From: Candidatus Aegiribacteria sp.
GTDB taxonomy: Bacteria; Fermentibacterota; Fermentibacteria; Fermentibacterales; JCC-6
Assembly (NCBI GenBank): GCA_030600975.1
Contig: JAUVUL010000010.1
Coordinates: 1-11,512 of the forward strand
Length of the DNA stretch: 11,512 nt
Direction of reading: 5' to 3'
The notes below the pieces were generated by a model that did not search any database, had not been told where the DNA came from, and saw nothing but the letters and a program-made list of their open reading frames with translations. Below are positions 1 through 7,573 of the stretch, in pieces (the first letter of the stretch is position 1; each line of letters begins with the position of its first letter). A program made the translations under genes and the position numbers.

Positions 1-633
1 TGTCTTGTTCGCGAGGACAATGTCTTCGAAAGCTTTCAGGCTGAACTTGGCAAATTCCACAGCATCACGGGCAACATCCTCGATTTCTTTCCTTTCCTCC
101 TCGTTGAGCCCTTTTGAGACTCCTCCGGGAATCGATGAAACCGGATGTATGGTCTTTCCGCCCAAGGTCTTGATGACCTGATGACATCTGTGTCTTGTGT
201 TAATCACCTTGAGGCCTGTTTCCTTGCCGACCTTTGCAATAACGCCCAGGATATTTCTGACCTTCGGGTCTGAATCAGGCCCCACTATGAAATCAGGTCC
301 TCCGAGAATGTAGAAATGAGTTGCATGATCGGTTACGAAGAATGCGCTGTAGAGCAGCTCCCTCAACTTTTTTGCTGCTGAAGGGATTTCTACTCCGTAG
401 ACGGCATCCGCAGCCTTTGCAGAAGCCAGGTGGTGAGCTTCAGGGCAGACACCGCATATCCTGGTGGTTATCCTTGCCAGTTCCTCAACAGGGTGACCCT
501 CACAGAATGCTTCGAATCCCCTGAGCTCCGGAACCTGGAAATAGACATTATCAACATTACCTGCATCATCAAGAAATATCTCTATCTTCCCGTGACCCTC
601 AAGGCGGGTTATCGGGTCAATGCTAATCCGCAT
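1..633 (-). CDS. mvhA: [NiFe]-hydrogenase large subunit, MvhA-like, 3' end cut by window edge
   Basis: This is the large catalytic subunit of a group 3c-type, F420-non-reducing cytoplasmic [NiFe] hydrogenase, which oxidises or evolves H2. Only the first 211 residues are in the window; the frame stays open to base 1. The N-terminus reads MRISIDPITRLEGHGKIEIF, typical of the family. The L1 nickel-site motif RITTRICGVCPEAHH is at residues 54-68, with C60 and C63 as the N-terminal Ni/Fe ligand pair and H67 following. The C-terminal DPCxxCxxH ligands and the cleavable tail would lie beyond the edge. The ATG at 633-631 fits the family start and has a modest GGTG upstream. That leader and the first codons lie in the arm of an inverted repeat (624-806). 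The small subunit gene is immediately upstream, about 170 bases away, an unusually long gap for this compact operon. Family is certain; the Mvh assignment rests on MvhG, MvhD and Hdr neighbours. Confidence 0.95.
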   Translation of the reverse strand, partial: MRISIDPITRLEGHGKIEIFLDDAGNVDNVYFQVPELRGFEAFCEGHPVEELARITTRICGVCPEAHHLASAKAADAVYGVEIPSAAKKLRELLYSAFFVTDHATHFYILGGPDFIVGPDSDPKVRNILGVIAKVGKETGLKVINTRHRCHQVIKTLGGKTIHPVSSIPGGVSKGLNEEERKEIEDVARDAVEFAKFSLKAFEDIVLANKT

Positions 634-806
634 ATTTCACCAGCTTTCGTTTCGAAGCGTCGCAGACAGTTGTGGATACAAGGCTTGCGAGTGCAGACTC
701 CGCAGGCGTACTTAGATAGTACGTCGAGGACGGATGTACGAGCGTAACGAAGTAGACGCAGCTGTATGCGTCGCTGCAGTAGAATGCTGGCGAGATTTGC
801 GGGTTA
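624..806. repeat. Imperfect long inverted repeat (ERIC/MITE-like) between mvhG and mvhA
   Basis: The arms 624-669 and 762-806 are reverse complements of each other at about 34 of 46 aligned positions with one gap. The outer tips read TAATCCGCAT and TAACCCGCAA when each is read inward. The centre holds a perfect 6-bp stem, CGTACT (707-712) and AGTACG (718-723), with a 5-base loop. The whole segment could fold as one long imperfect hairpin in RNA or single-stranded DNA. The mvhG stop codon (804-806) is the tip of one arm and the mvhA start codon (631-633) lies inside the other. No transposase is encoded. Length and shape resemble ERIC or other non-autonomous palindromic elements; only one copy is in this window, so dispersal in the genome is inferred. 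Confidence 0.7.
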
Positions 807-1775
807 TTCTTTGTAGTCATCTGTAGTCTTCCTCCGGAGTATTGAATGCGGCAGGCTGAAGCGGTAGAAGAGACCTGCGGGGCAGGGGATCTGTTCCATT
901 ATCCTGTCCACTTCATCAGGGTCCTCGGAGTCTATTACTGAACCGAGGGCACTCACTATTTTCGCGCCCTGGTCAAATACTCCAGGCGGAGGCCCATAGC
1001 ACCCCCTGCACGGCATTCCGACTGAAGGGCAGAGAGCTTCACAGCCCGCACGTGTTCCTATTCCCGCGCAGTATATACCCTGTTCGAGCAGGCAGATGTC
1101 CGGTTCAGGCATGATCTGGTGGGGTCTGAAAAAACCGGAGATTTTCGTTTCTTTCTTCTCCAGCGGGCAGTCGTCGCACACGATCTTTGTGCCTGCACCT
1201 ACTACACTGCCCTTTTCAGGAAGATTGCCTTCTAGCACAGCTTCCAGTACGGCCCATGTCTGATCCGCGACAGGAGGGCATCCGGGAACGTAGTAATCCA
1301 CATCCACAACCTGATCGAGTGTGTATACCGTATCGTAGAGTTCAGGCAGTTCGAGTATCCCTTCAGGTACTTCCGTTCTGGTCCGGGGGTAGATACTCTC
1401 CGGATTGTCCATTGAAGGTACTTCGATGTAGCTGCGCCTGAGGATTTCCTTACGGGTTTTCAGGTTGGCAAGTCCCGGTATGCACCCTTCATAAGCGCAC
1501 GAGCCATAGGCCACGAGTAGTTTCGATTTCTGCCTGAGAAGCTCCGCCATCTCCTCGTTCTCCGAATTCCTTATGGCTCCGTTAAACAGACATAGATCTA
1601 TCTCCCCATCCTCCATCGCTCTGACGTCATCGTATTTAATATCGATAGCGCAGGGCCAGAAAACGATCTCCACCGCTTCGGAAAGAGGAAGTATTCTATC
1701 TCCTATATCCAGTATAGCAATTTCACACCCACCACAACTTGCAGCCCAGTAGAAGGCTACTTTCGGTTTGCTCAT
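804..1775 (-). CDS. mvhG: F420-non-reducing [NiFe]-hydrogenase small subunit, MvhG-like
   Basis: The small electron-transfer subunit of the hydrogenase passes electrons from the [NiFe] site toward MvhD and HdrA. It has 323 residues. The proximal cluster ligands are visible as C14-x2-C17 (ASCGGCE), C93 (GSCAYEGC) and C166 (PGCPP). A cysteine-rich C-terminal half (C200, C203, C228, C236, C245, C249, C256, C259) fits the further iron-sulfur clusters of the three-cluster MvhG/FrhG type. There is no signal peptide or twin-arginine motif, so it is cytoplasmic. I chose the ATG at 1775 because AAAGAGGA sits just upstream and the MSKPKVAFYW start is family-like; a longer in-frame reading to 1880 would run into the flavoprotein gene. 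The gap to the flavoprotein stop is 19 bases. The TAA stop coincides with the tip of the inverted repeat that separates it from mvhA. Confidence 0.93.
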   Translation of the reverse strand: MSKPKVAFYWAASCGGCEIAILDIGDRILPLSEAVEIVFWPCAIDIKYDDVRAMEDGEIDLCLFNGAIRNSENEEMAELLRQKSKLLVAYGSCAYEGCIPGLANLKTRKEILRRSYIEVPSMDNPESIYPRTRTEVPEGILELPELYDTVYTLDQVVDVDYYVPGCPPVADQTWAVLEAVLEGNLPEKGSVVGAGTKIVCDDCPLEKKETKISGFFRPHQIMPEPDICLLEQGIYCAGIGTRAGCEALCPSVGMPCRGCYGPPPGVFDQGAKIVSALGSVIDSEDPDEVDRIMEQIPCPAGLFYRFSLPHSILRRKTTDDYKE

Positions 1776-1781
1776 GAATAA

Positions 1782-1789
1782 TCCTCTTT
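1782..1789 (-). promoter_or_regulatory. Ribosome binding site deciding the mvhG start
   Basis: The minus strand reads AAAGAGGA six bases before the ATG at 1775. It supports this start over the longer in-frame reading that overlaps the upstream gene. Confidence 0.7.
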
Positions 1790-1794
1790 CCTCA

Positions 1795-3474
1795 TCAGGA
1801 CAGGGTTCCGAAGTATTCCTTCGTGAGCTGCTTTTTCCTGACCTCCGGATTGCTATAGTCCGGCAGTAGCATGGGAGCAATTCTCTCTTCCTTTATGCCG
1901 GCGGCTTCCACCTCTTCATTGTAGCGTTTCACATGATCAAGATTTACTTGATCACTTTCAACATGTTCATTTGCGTATTCAGCAGCATGTATACCTGCTA
2001 TCCTGCCAAACACGATAACATCGAGGAGAGAATTACCCATTAGCCTGTTCTCGCCATGAACTCCCCCGGACACTTCACCAGCGGCGAATAGACCGGGTAC
2101 ATTGGTTTCACATTTGTTGTTGATATTCAGCCCACCGTTCTGGTAGTGCAGCGTCGGGTGGATGAGCATGGGCTCCTTTGATATATCGATTCCAAACCGT
2201 CTGAAAAGGATATGTTTGCCGGGGAACTCTTTCCTTACTGTTCCTTCGCCCTTGAGCATGTCGATCATTGGAGAATCCAGCCATACTCCGAATTTGCCCG
2301 TGGGAGTGGGGACTCCGTTACCTCTTCCATCCGGGCTGCATTCGCGGATAATGCAGGCTGCCTCAACATCCCTTGGTTCGCGCTCGTAAACGAACTGCTC
2401 ACCGTGGATGTTAAGTACATTCGCGCCAGCGCCACGGAATTTTTCTGTTATCAGAATTCCCTCTGCCTGTTCAGGGAATACCACTCCTGTGGGATGGTAC
2501 TGCACCGTATGAAGGAAGGAAATAGGTACACCGGCTCTGTAAGCCATGACGATGCCATCCGCTGTGGCACCGTAGTGGTTGGTTGTCATGAAATTCTGTA
2601 TGTGCAGCCTTCCGCTTCCCCCGGTTGCTATTATGACAGACTTGGCTTTCACAAAAAGGTACTCGGCTGTTTCAAGGTTGTAGAGAATAGCACCTGCGCA
2701 GCGCCCCTTATCATCCAGGACCAGTTCCACCGCGGGACAGAATTCTATAACATCTATCATATCCGTGTGATTTCTGGCTTCGTCACGGATGGTCTTCATT
2801 ATTTCGGCACCGGTGATATCTGCAGCGTAGTGCATCCTCTTGCGGCATGTTCCACCACCATGCATGGTCTGCATTCTGCCGTCTTCGAACTTGGAGAAAG
2901 ATGTTCCCATCCCTTCGAGCCATCTTAGAGCGTCCGGTGCATTCTGGACCATGGTGTATACTAGTTCCGGGTCATTCACGAAGTGACCGCCTCCCAGAAT
3001 GTCCAGATAATGGTAGTAGGGAGAATCCTTACCGACCTTATCAGCTGCCTGAATACCACCCTCGGCCATCATAGTATTAGCGTCTCCATGGCGAAGTTTT
3101 GTCGCGATCGTAACCTTTGCACCGTTCTCAGCAGCAAGAAGCGCAGCCGCGGTTCCGGCTCCACCTGCGCCGATCACAAGAACATCAGTTTCGAAATCCG
3201 GTTCGAAAAGGTTGACAAGATGGGGATTTACCCTGCTTTTAGCTTCAAGGAGATCCACCATTTCGTTACTGATTGCATAACCTTTGCTTGGGCCGACTTT
3301 GATCTCACGGCGTGTTCCTTTGATAAAATCCGGATGGAAATCTCTGAGAATCGGTTCCCTTTCCTCAAGTTTGAGAGCAGGGAATTCCTCATCGTTCTTC
3401 TTTCTCTCCACCCTTGCAGGACGGGTGGCCACCACTTTTTCTATAAGCTTCTTCAGCGATTCAGGATACGGCAT
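1795..3474 (-). CDS. FAD-dependent fumarate reductase/succinate dehydrogenase-type flavoprotein (TfrA/FrdA-like)
   Basis: A 559-residue flavoprotein of the SdhA/FrdA/NadB/TfrA superfamily, which oxidises or reduces C4 dicarboxylates or related enoates. The FAD dinucleotide motif GAGGAG is at 102-107. Residues matching the fumarate reductase active site are all present: H327 (QYHPTG), T343-E344 (ILITE), R368 (EPRD), H443 (HYQNGG) and R477 (GENRLMGNSL). At the position of the histidine that covalently binds FAD in FrdA there is N133 (ANTMMAEGG), as in aspartate oxidase, so FAD is probably non-covalent. About 95 charged residues precede the FAD fold, longer than in FrdA. No membrane anchor gene is nearby, so it is probably soluble. 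The ATG at 3474 is chosen for the GGAGG six bases upstream. The gene follows an SdhB-like partner by 30 bases, inside an Hdr-Mvh cluster. Fumarate is the best guess for substrate, not proven. Confidence 0.85.
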   Translation of the reverse strand: MPYPESLKKLIEKVVATRPARVERKKNDEEFPALKLEEREPILRDFHPDFIKGTRREIKVGPSKGYAISNEMVDLLEAKSRVNPHLVNLFEPDFETDVLVIGAGGAGTAAALLAAENGAKVTIATKLRHGDANTMMAEGGIQAADKVGKDSPYYHYLDILGGGHFVNDPELVYTMVQNAPDALRWLEGMGTSFSKFEDGRMQTMHGGGTCRKRMHYAADITGAEIMKTIRDEARNHTDMIDVIEFCPAVELVLDDKGRCAGAILYNLETAEYLFVKAKSVIIATGGSGRLHIQNFMTTNHYGATADGIVMAYRAGVPISFLHTVQYHPTGVVFPEQAEGILITEKFRGAGANVLNIHGEQFVYEREPRDVEAACIIRECSPDGRGNGVPTPTGKFGVWLDSPMIDMLKGEGTVRKEFPGKHILFRRFGIDISKEPMLIHPTLHYQNGGLNINNKCETNVPGLFAAGEVSGGVHGENRLMGNSLLDVIVFGRIAGIHAAEYANEHVESDQVNLDHVKRYNEEVEAAGIKEERIAPMLLPDYSNPEVRKKQLTKEYFGTLS

Positions 3475-3480
3475 TGCTGA

Positions 3481-3485
3481 CCTCC
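3481..3485 (-). promoter_or_regulatory. Ribosome binding site deciding the flavoprotein start
   Basis: A GGAGG on the minus strand ends six bases before the ATG at 3474. It favours this start over one six codons upstream at 3492. Confidence 0.75.
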
Positions 3486-3504
3486 AATCCAATTCTCATA
3501 CTCA

Positions 3505-4248
3505 TCAGACGTACCTCGCATCCGCAGGTGTCCAGTCTTCCTCTGCCATCTGAGGTTCCGATTCCCGGGATTTGTACAACTCCTTCAGTTCTTCCGTTGA
3601 TTTACTCATCAAATCCCTCAGAGGTTCTTCGAACTTACCGCTATCTATCTGCTTGACTCTTTCGTGCAGATGTTCCGCTCTGAGGATTATGTGTCTTGCA
3701 TGCAACCGTCTTGCAAGGATGGCTACATTGAACTGTACTTCTTCCGCAGGACATCTGGAGGCACAGAGACCACACATGATGCAGTCAAATGATGTTTCGG
3801 CGGCACCTGCTATGTCACCCCTTATGGCCTGAGCCATGTAGTGCATAACATCTATGTCCATCGGGCAACCCTGGCTGCATGCATTGCACCCTATGCATTT
3901 GAAGATCTCGGGGTACAGGGCAGCGAGCTCGCCACCGGTTCCATTCATCTCTTCAATATCGAAGGATGACCTGTTCCCGGGATAAAAGGGCATTATCATC
4001 AGGTGCATTCCCGGCTGCACAACGGTCTGACAGGCCAGTCCAACCTGAAGTTTATAGCTGTCAGGTGTTCTGAATACGGTACCGCAGGCACCGCACACTC
4101 CTCCACGGCAGCCGCAGCCCCTTATGTGCTGATAGCCGGCGTATTCCAGTGCTTTCTGAATCGTAAGGCTTGCTGGTACTTCATACCTTTTCCCCATGAA
4201 GAAGATGGGAACAAGCAAGTCTGCGGTTGTTTCTGACGGTTCTGTCAT
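3505..4248 (-). CDS. SdhB/FrdB/TfrB-like iron-sulfur protein, [2Fe-2S] plus two [4Fe-4S] motifs
   Basis: A 247-residue electron-transfer protein, the likely partner of the flavoprotein that follows it. Residues 1-90 form a plant-type ferredoxin domain with C47-x4-C52-x2-C55 (CGCRGGVCGACG) and C73 for [2Fe-2S]. Two full CxxCxxCxxxCP motifs follow: C118/C121/C124/C128 (CIGCNACSQGCP) and C156/C159/C162/C166 (CIMCGLCASRCP). Respiratory SdhB has a [3Fe-4S] site, whereas here both distal sites look like [4Fe-4S]. Methanogen TfrB continues into CCG domains resembling HdrB; these are absent here, and HdrB is a separate gene in the same operon. The ATG at 4248 overlaps the mvhD stop as ATGA, with GGAGA upstream, suggesting coupled translation. 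No transmembrane segment is seen. The C-terminal ~60 residues are charged and may be helical. It could relay electrons between HdrC or HdrA and the flavoprotein. Confidence 0.85.
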   Translation of the reverse strand: MTEPSETTADLLVPIFFMGKRYEVPASLTIQKALEYAGYQHIRGCGCRGGVCGACGTVFRTPDSYKLQVGLACQTVVQPGMHLMIMPFYPGNRSSFDIEEMNGTGGELAALYPEIFKCIGCNACSQGCPMDIDVMHYMAQAIRGDIAGAAETSFDCIMCGLCASRCPAEEVQFNVAILARRLHARHIILRAEHLHERVKQIDSGKFEEPLRDLMSKSTEELKELYKSRESEPQMAEEDWTPADARYV

Positions 4249-4664
4249 TTTGCCATCTCCCTTACCGCGAGTTTAAGCGGCCCTTTTGAACGCAGTTCCT
4301 CTGTAAAATCATTCATTACATTCGCGAATTTCGCTCCCTCTGCAGCCGAGATCCACTCCAGTCGAAGGCGCCTGGTATCAATCCCGAAATCATCCAGCAA
4401 GCGGTTCAGGAGGGATACGCGAGCCTGTGTCTTGTAATTGCCATCCTCGTAGTGGCAGTCTCCAGGATGACATCCTCCTATGAGAACCCCGTCGGCGCCC
4501 TCATGGAATGCCCAGAGGATATGTTCAGGATCAACCCTGCTGGAACACATGAATCTGATATTAACTCCATTGGGCCTGTATTTCAGCCGGGAGGTGCCTG
4601 CCAGATCCGCACCGGCGCTGGTACACCATTTGCACAGAAAGCAGACGATCTTGGGCTCAAACAT
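4245..4664 (-). CDS. mvhD: Methyl-viologen-reducing hydrogenase delta subunit, MvhD
   Basis: MvhD is the small [2Fe-2S] protein that links the MvhAG hydrogenase to HdrA in bifurcating complexes. It has 139 residues and is full length. Family hallmarks are CFLCKWCTSAGADLAGTSR (residues 8-26, with C8, C11, C14), C40 in RFMCSSRVDP, and GGCHPGDCHY at 63-72 with C65 and C70. The start at 4664 shares one base with the HdrA stop (TGATG), and GGGAGG sits six bases upstream; an in-frame extension to 4748 would lie inside hdrA and is not family-like. Its stop overlaps the next start as ATGA. In typical clusters mvhD is adjacent to mvhG and mvhA; here the two fumarate-reductase-like genes intervene. Confidence 0.95.
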   Translation of the reverse strand: MFEPKIVCFLCKWCTSAGADLAGTSRLKYRPNGVNIRFMCSSRVDPEHILWAFHEGADGVLIGGCHPGDCHYEDGNYKTQARVSLLNRLLDDFGIDTRRLRLEWISAAEGAKFANVMNDFTEELRSKGPLKLAVREMAK

Positions 4665-6619
4665 CACACACCTCCCAAACTGGCTGTTACCATGGATTTG
4701 ATCTGGGAATCCGAGAGATTCCTCTGTTGAGTCGCTCCGCAGGCGCATGCGGCCACGCAGGAGCCGCAGCCTTCGCAGAGAGCTTCATTGACGATTACTA
4801 TTTCCTTCTCTTCATCGTATTCCCGAGCATCGTATGGGCAAACGGAAATGCAGATCCGGCAGCTTCCGCAGAGATCTTCATCAACCCATGCGACTGCAGG
4901 ATCCTGCTCCAGATGATCCCTTGAGAAGAGGGAGATCACCTTGCATGCTGCCCCGCTGGCCTGGGCGACCGTTTCCGGTATGTCCTTTGGTCCCTGAGCA
5001 GCTCCGGCTAAGAAGAAACCGCTGTTGATGCTTTCCACCGGGCGCAGCTTCGGATGTGCCTCGGCCAGGAAGCCGTTGGGTCCCGTCTGTATTCTGAGTT
5101 TCTTTACCAGCTCAGCCGTGCTGTCCTTAGGAACAACTGCAGTGGCCAGGACAACAAGATCAGCCGCGATTTCTATGTTCCTGCCGGTAAGGGTGTCCGT
5201 TCCCCAGACCACAGTTTTGTCACCGTCTCGGAATATTTTCGCAACCTTGCCGCGGAGATAGATGATATTCTCTTCCTCTTCGGCGTTATGGTAGAATTCT
5301 TCGTAGCCTTTTCCACCCGTTCTGATGTCTATATAGAAGATGTAGGGCTGGCCATCATGAACACGGTGCTTGTACAGAAGAGCATGTTTCGTTGTGTACA
5401 TGCAGCAGATCTTGGAGCAGTAGGGTTTGTAGCGCTCAGGATCCCTTGAACCCGCGCACTGAACGAAGACGATCTCCTTCGGAACCTTACCGTCAGAGGG
5501 TCTCCTTACCTCTCCGACGGTTGGGCCGGATGCTGACAGAAGGCGTTCAAAGGCCAGTCCATCAATGAGATCGGGAACATCACCTGCGCCGTATTCGGCC
5601 AGGTCAGCAACTGGAAGGGTTTCAAAACCGGTAGCGACTATAATGGCTCCCACTTCTTCTTCGACGAACTGATCTTCCTGTTCGAAATTTATTGCACCTA
5701 TCTCGCATACCTTTTCGCACAGGCGGCATTTTCCTGTTTTGAAGTAGATGCAGCTGTCTTTATCGATTACCGGTTTGTTGGGGACCGCCTGGGGAAAGGG
5801 AACGTAAATTGCCCCGTGTGTTGCAAGCTCCCTGTCAAAGGCGGAGGAGACTTTTGCAGGACATTTTTCCATGCAGAGGCCGCAACCGTTACATTTGGAC
5901 CAGTCAACAAAGGAAGCTTTCCGCCTTATCTTGACTTTGAAATTACCCACGTATCCGGAAACCTCTTCTATTTCGGAATAAGTCATGAGTTCGATGTTCG
6001 GATGTTTGCCTGCTGCAACCATCTTCGGTGTTAGAATGCACTGAGAACAGTCCAGGGTTGGAAATGTTTCAGAAAGCTGGGCCATATGCCCGCCGATGGA
6101 TGAATCCTTTTCTACAAGGATAACCTTATAGCCTGAATCAGCGATATCCAGGGAAGCCTGGATACCGGCGATGCCGCCACCGATCACAAGAGCCTTCTTT
6201 GTAATCGATACAGGAATCGGTTCGAGCGACTCGTTCAGCCTTGTCTTCTGAACTATTGTAGCGACAATATGAATGGCCTTACTGGTCGCCTTTTCTCTGT
6301 CTGAATGGACCCAACTGCACTGTTCGCGGATGTTCGCTATTTCGCACTGCCAGGGATTCAGTCCTGCCTCCTCTGCGGCAGCTCTGAAAGTGGATTCATG
6401 AAGATTAGGGGAGCAGGCAGCGATGATAATTGCATCCAGCTTTTCTTCTACTATCTTTTCCCGGACGAGGGTCTGCCCTGGTTCGGAGCACATGTAAATG
6501 TAATCCTGGGCATAGGCTACACCATCCATCTTCATCGATTCCTCGGCCACACGTTTAACATCGACCGTTTCAGCGATATTTATACCGCAATGGCAGACGA
6601 AGACTCCTATTCTTTTCAT
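4664..6619 (-). CDS. hdrA: Heterodisulfide reductase subunit A, electron-bifurcating flavoprotein
   Basis: HdrA carries the FAD that splits electron pairs between ferredoxin and the HdrBC side. It has 651 residues, the classical methanogen-type length, without a fused MvhD. The N-terminal domain has CHCG (C9, C11), C44 (MCSEPGQ) and C69 (ACSPNLHES). The thioredoxin-reductase-like FAD domain has GGGIAG at 147-152, SIGGHMAQLSETFPTLDCSQC at 174-194 (C191, C194) and the ATGFE stretch near 329. An inserted ferredoxin domain has C243/C246/C249/C253 and C290/C298/C301/C305. C388, C401, C405 and C406 lie in the second FAD half. A C-terminal ferredoxin domain has C584/C587/C590/C594 and C615/C618/C621/C625, the likely route to and from ferredoxin. 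The start overlaps the hdrB stop as ATGA, with a GGGGGTGAGGA leader. The gene ends in a one-base overlap with mvhD. Confidence 0.97.
   Translation of the reverse strand: MKRIGVFVCHCGINIAETVDVKRVAEESMKMDGVAYAQDYIYMCSEPGQTLVREKIVEEKLDAIIIAACSPNLHESTFRAAAEEAGLNPWQCEIANIREQCSWVHSDREKATSKAIHIVATIVQKTRLNESLEPIPVSITKKALVIGGGIAGIQASLDIADSGYKVILVEKDSSIGGHMAQLSETFPTLDCSQCILTPKMVAAGKHPNIELMTYSEIEEVSGYVGNFKVKIRRKASFVDWSKCNGCGLCMEKCPAKVSSAFDRELATHGAIYVPFPQAVPNKPVIDKDSCIYFKTGKCRLCEKVCEIGAINFEQEDQFVEEEVGAIIVATGFETLPVADLAEYGAGDVPDLIDGLAFERLLSASGPTVGEVRRPSDGKVPKEIVFVQCAGSRDPERYKPYCSKICCMYTTKHALLYKHRVHDGQPYIFYIDIRTGGKGYEEFYHNAEEEENIIYLRGKVAKIFRDGDKTVVWGTDTLTGRNIEIAADLVVLATAVVPKDSTAELVKKLRIQTGPNGFLAEAHPKLRPVESINSGFFLAGAAQGPKDIPETVAQASGAACKVISLFSRDHLEQDPAVAWVDEDLCGSCRICISVCPYDAREYDEEKEIVIVNEALCEGCGSCVAACACGATQQRNLSDSQIKSMVTASLGGV
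4671..4676 (-). promoter_or_regulatory. Ribosome binding site deciding the mvhD start
   Basis: GGGAGG on the minus strand lies six bases upstream of the ATG at 4664, inside the last codons of hdrA. It supports the short start over the longer reading frame. Confidence 0.75.
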
Positions 6620-7560
6620 TCCTCACCCCCCTTACCGGTACTGATTCCGATCTTATCCAGAACAGGGGTGACATCAACATAGTGCTTTTCAAACCCCTGT
6701 CTGCCGTATTCAACACCAAGTGCAACTGAGAGAAGCTGAGTAAAATAGAATATCGGAACAGGTTTAAAATCGGAATAGGCTTCAGTTATAGCCTTCTGTC
6801 TTGAATCAAGATTGTAGAAACACAGTGGACAGCTGACCACAACGGCATCTGCCCCGCTGTTTCTGGCTGAAGTGAGTATTCTGTAGCACAGCCTTGTGGA
6901 AGCGTCAGGACTGGAGACTGACAGATACGAACCGCAGCACTCCGTTCTGTAAGGGTATTTTACGGGCTTGGCATCCAGAGCGGTGATGAAATCCTCGATT
7001 ATCGAGGGATTCTCAGGGTTGTCCAGCTGTATTTCGTTCTGGGGTCTCAACATGACGCAGCCGTAATAGGGGGCGATCTTGAGTCCCTTCAATGATCTTT
7101 TAAGGCTTTCAGTGATCTTTTCGTAACCCAGTTCATCGCGCAGGTATTCCATGAGATGAATAACATTAACTTCGCCTGCGTAATCTTCCCATAGGGAATC
7201 ATCTTTCTCAAGATAGTCCCTTTCAGGTGTATCATCTGCAAGGAAGGCATTCACTCTTTTCCTGGTGATTTCATCGGATTTTATAATAAAATTTGTACGC
7301 TTCAGGGTGTTATAGCAGAAGTCGCATATTGTTATAAGAATATCTCTTCCTGAATCACGTACATCCTTCAGAATTCTGGAAGGGGCAACTAGGTTCATTA
7401 CCCTTTCTTCAGATACCGGGGGAACCGCCCCGCAGCAGGTCCATGTATCCAGCTCGTCCAGTTCAAAACCCAGTCTCACGGTAGCATCCCGTGCTGAGCG
7501 GTCGAGATGGGAGGACCGCTCATTAAGGGCACAGCCCGGATAGTAAGCAATCTTGGCCAT
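6616..7560 (-). CDS. hdrB: Heterodisulfide reductase subunit B, CCG-domain protein
   Basis: HdrB is the subunit that reduces the disulfide (CoM-S-S-CoB in methanogens) using two non-cubane [4Fe-4S] clusters. The protein has 314 residues. The first CCG domain is complete: C10, C42-C43 and C79-x2-C82, matching the C-x31-CC-x35-CxxC spacing. The second is also complete, with the C of YYGCVMLRP, then ECCGSY and CPLC. Nothing essential for disulfide chemistry is visibly missing, so this is more than a structural relic. The ATG at 7560 has GGAGG four bases upstream and starts the typical MAKIAYYPGC; the longer frame to 7677 would overlap hdrC. The gap to hdrC is 13 bases and the stop overlaps hdrA by four. 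The natural disulfide in a bacterium lacking coenzymes M and B is unknown. Confidence 0.95.
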   Translation of the reverse strand: MAKIAYYPGCALNERSSHLDRSARDATVRLGFELDELDTWTCCGAVPPVSEERVMNLVAPSRILKDVRDSGRDILITICDFCYNTLKRTNFIIKSDEITRKRVNAFLADDTPERDYLEKDDSLWEDYAGEVNVIHLMEYLRDELGYEKITESLKRSLKGLKIAPYYGCVMLRPQNEIQLDNPENPSIIEDFITALDAKPVKYPYRTECCGSYLSVSSPDASTRLCYRILTSARNSGADAVVVSCPLCFYNLDSRQKAITEAYSDFKPVPIFYFTQLLSVALGVEYGRQGFEKHYVDVTPVLDKIGISTGKGGEE

Positions 7561-7564
7561 GTTT

Positions 7565-7569
7565 CCTCC
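7565..7569 (-). promoter_or_regulatory. Ribosome binding site deciding the hdrB start
   Basis: GGAGG on the minus strand lies four bases before the ATG at 7560. It supports the short HdrB start instead of an extension of 39 codons into hdrC. Confidence 0.75.
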
Positions 7570-7573
7570 AGTT

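Noticed and set aside
430..747. Plus-strand 105-codon frame running from mvhA into the repeat
   Set aside because: It is antisense to the conserved N-terminus of MvhA and ends in the repeat; it is a shadow frame.
623..820. Minus-strand 65-codon frame across the mvhG-mvhA gap
   Set aside because: It overlaps both mvhG and mvhA and consists almost wholly of the inverted repeat, whose composition keeps both strands open. No ribosome binding site or family similarity was seen.
2212..2928. Long plus-strand open frame (238 codons) opposite the flavoprotein gene
   Set aside because: It is antisense to a gene with intact catalytic motifs, has no recognisable motif or ribosome binding site, and follows from codon bias of the real gene.
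3505..4248. Classical respiratory succinate dehydrogenase iron-sulfur subunit
   Set aside because: Both distal motifs are full CxxCxxCxxxCP, not a [3Fe-4S] pattern, and there are no membrane anchor genes beside it.
4245..6619. HdrA-MvhD gene fusion
   Set aside because: The genes overlap by a single base (TGATG), with a separate stop, ribosome binding site and start, so they are two proteins.
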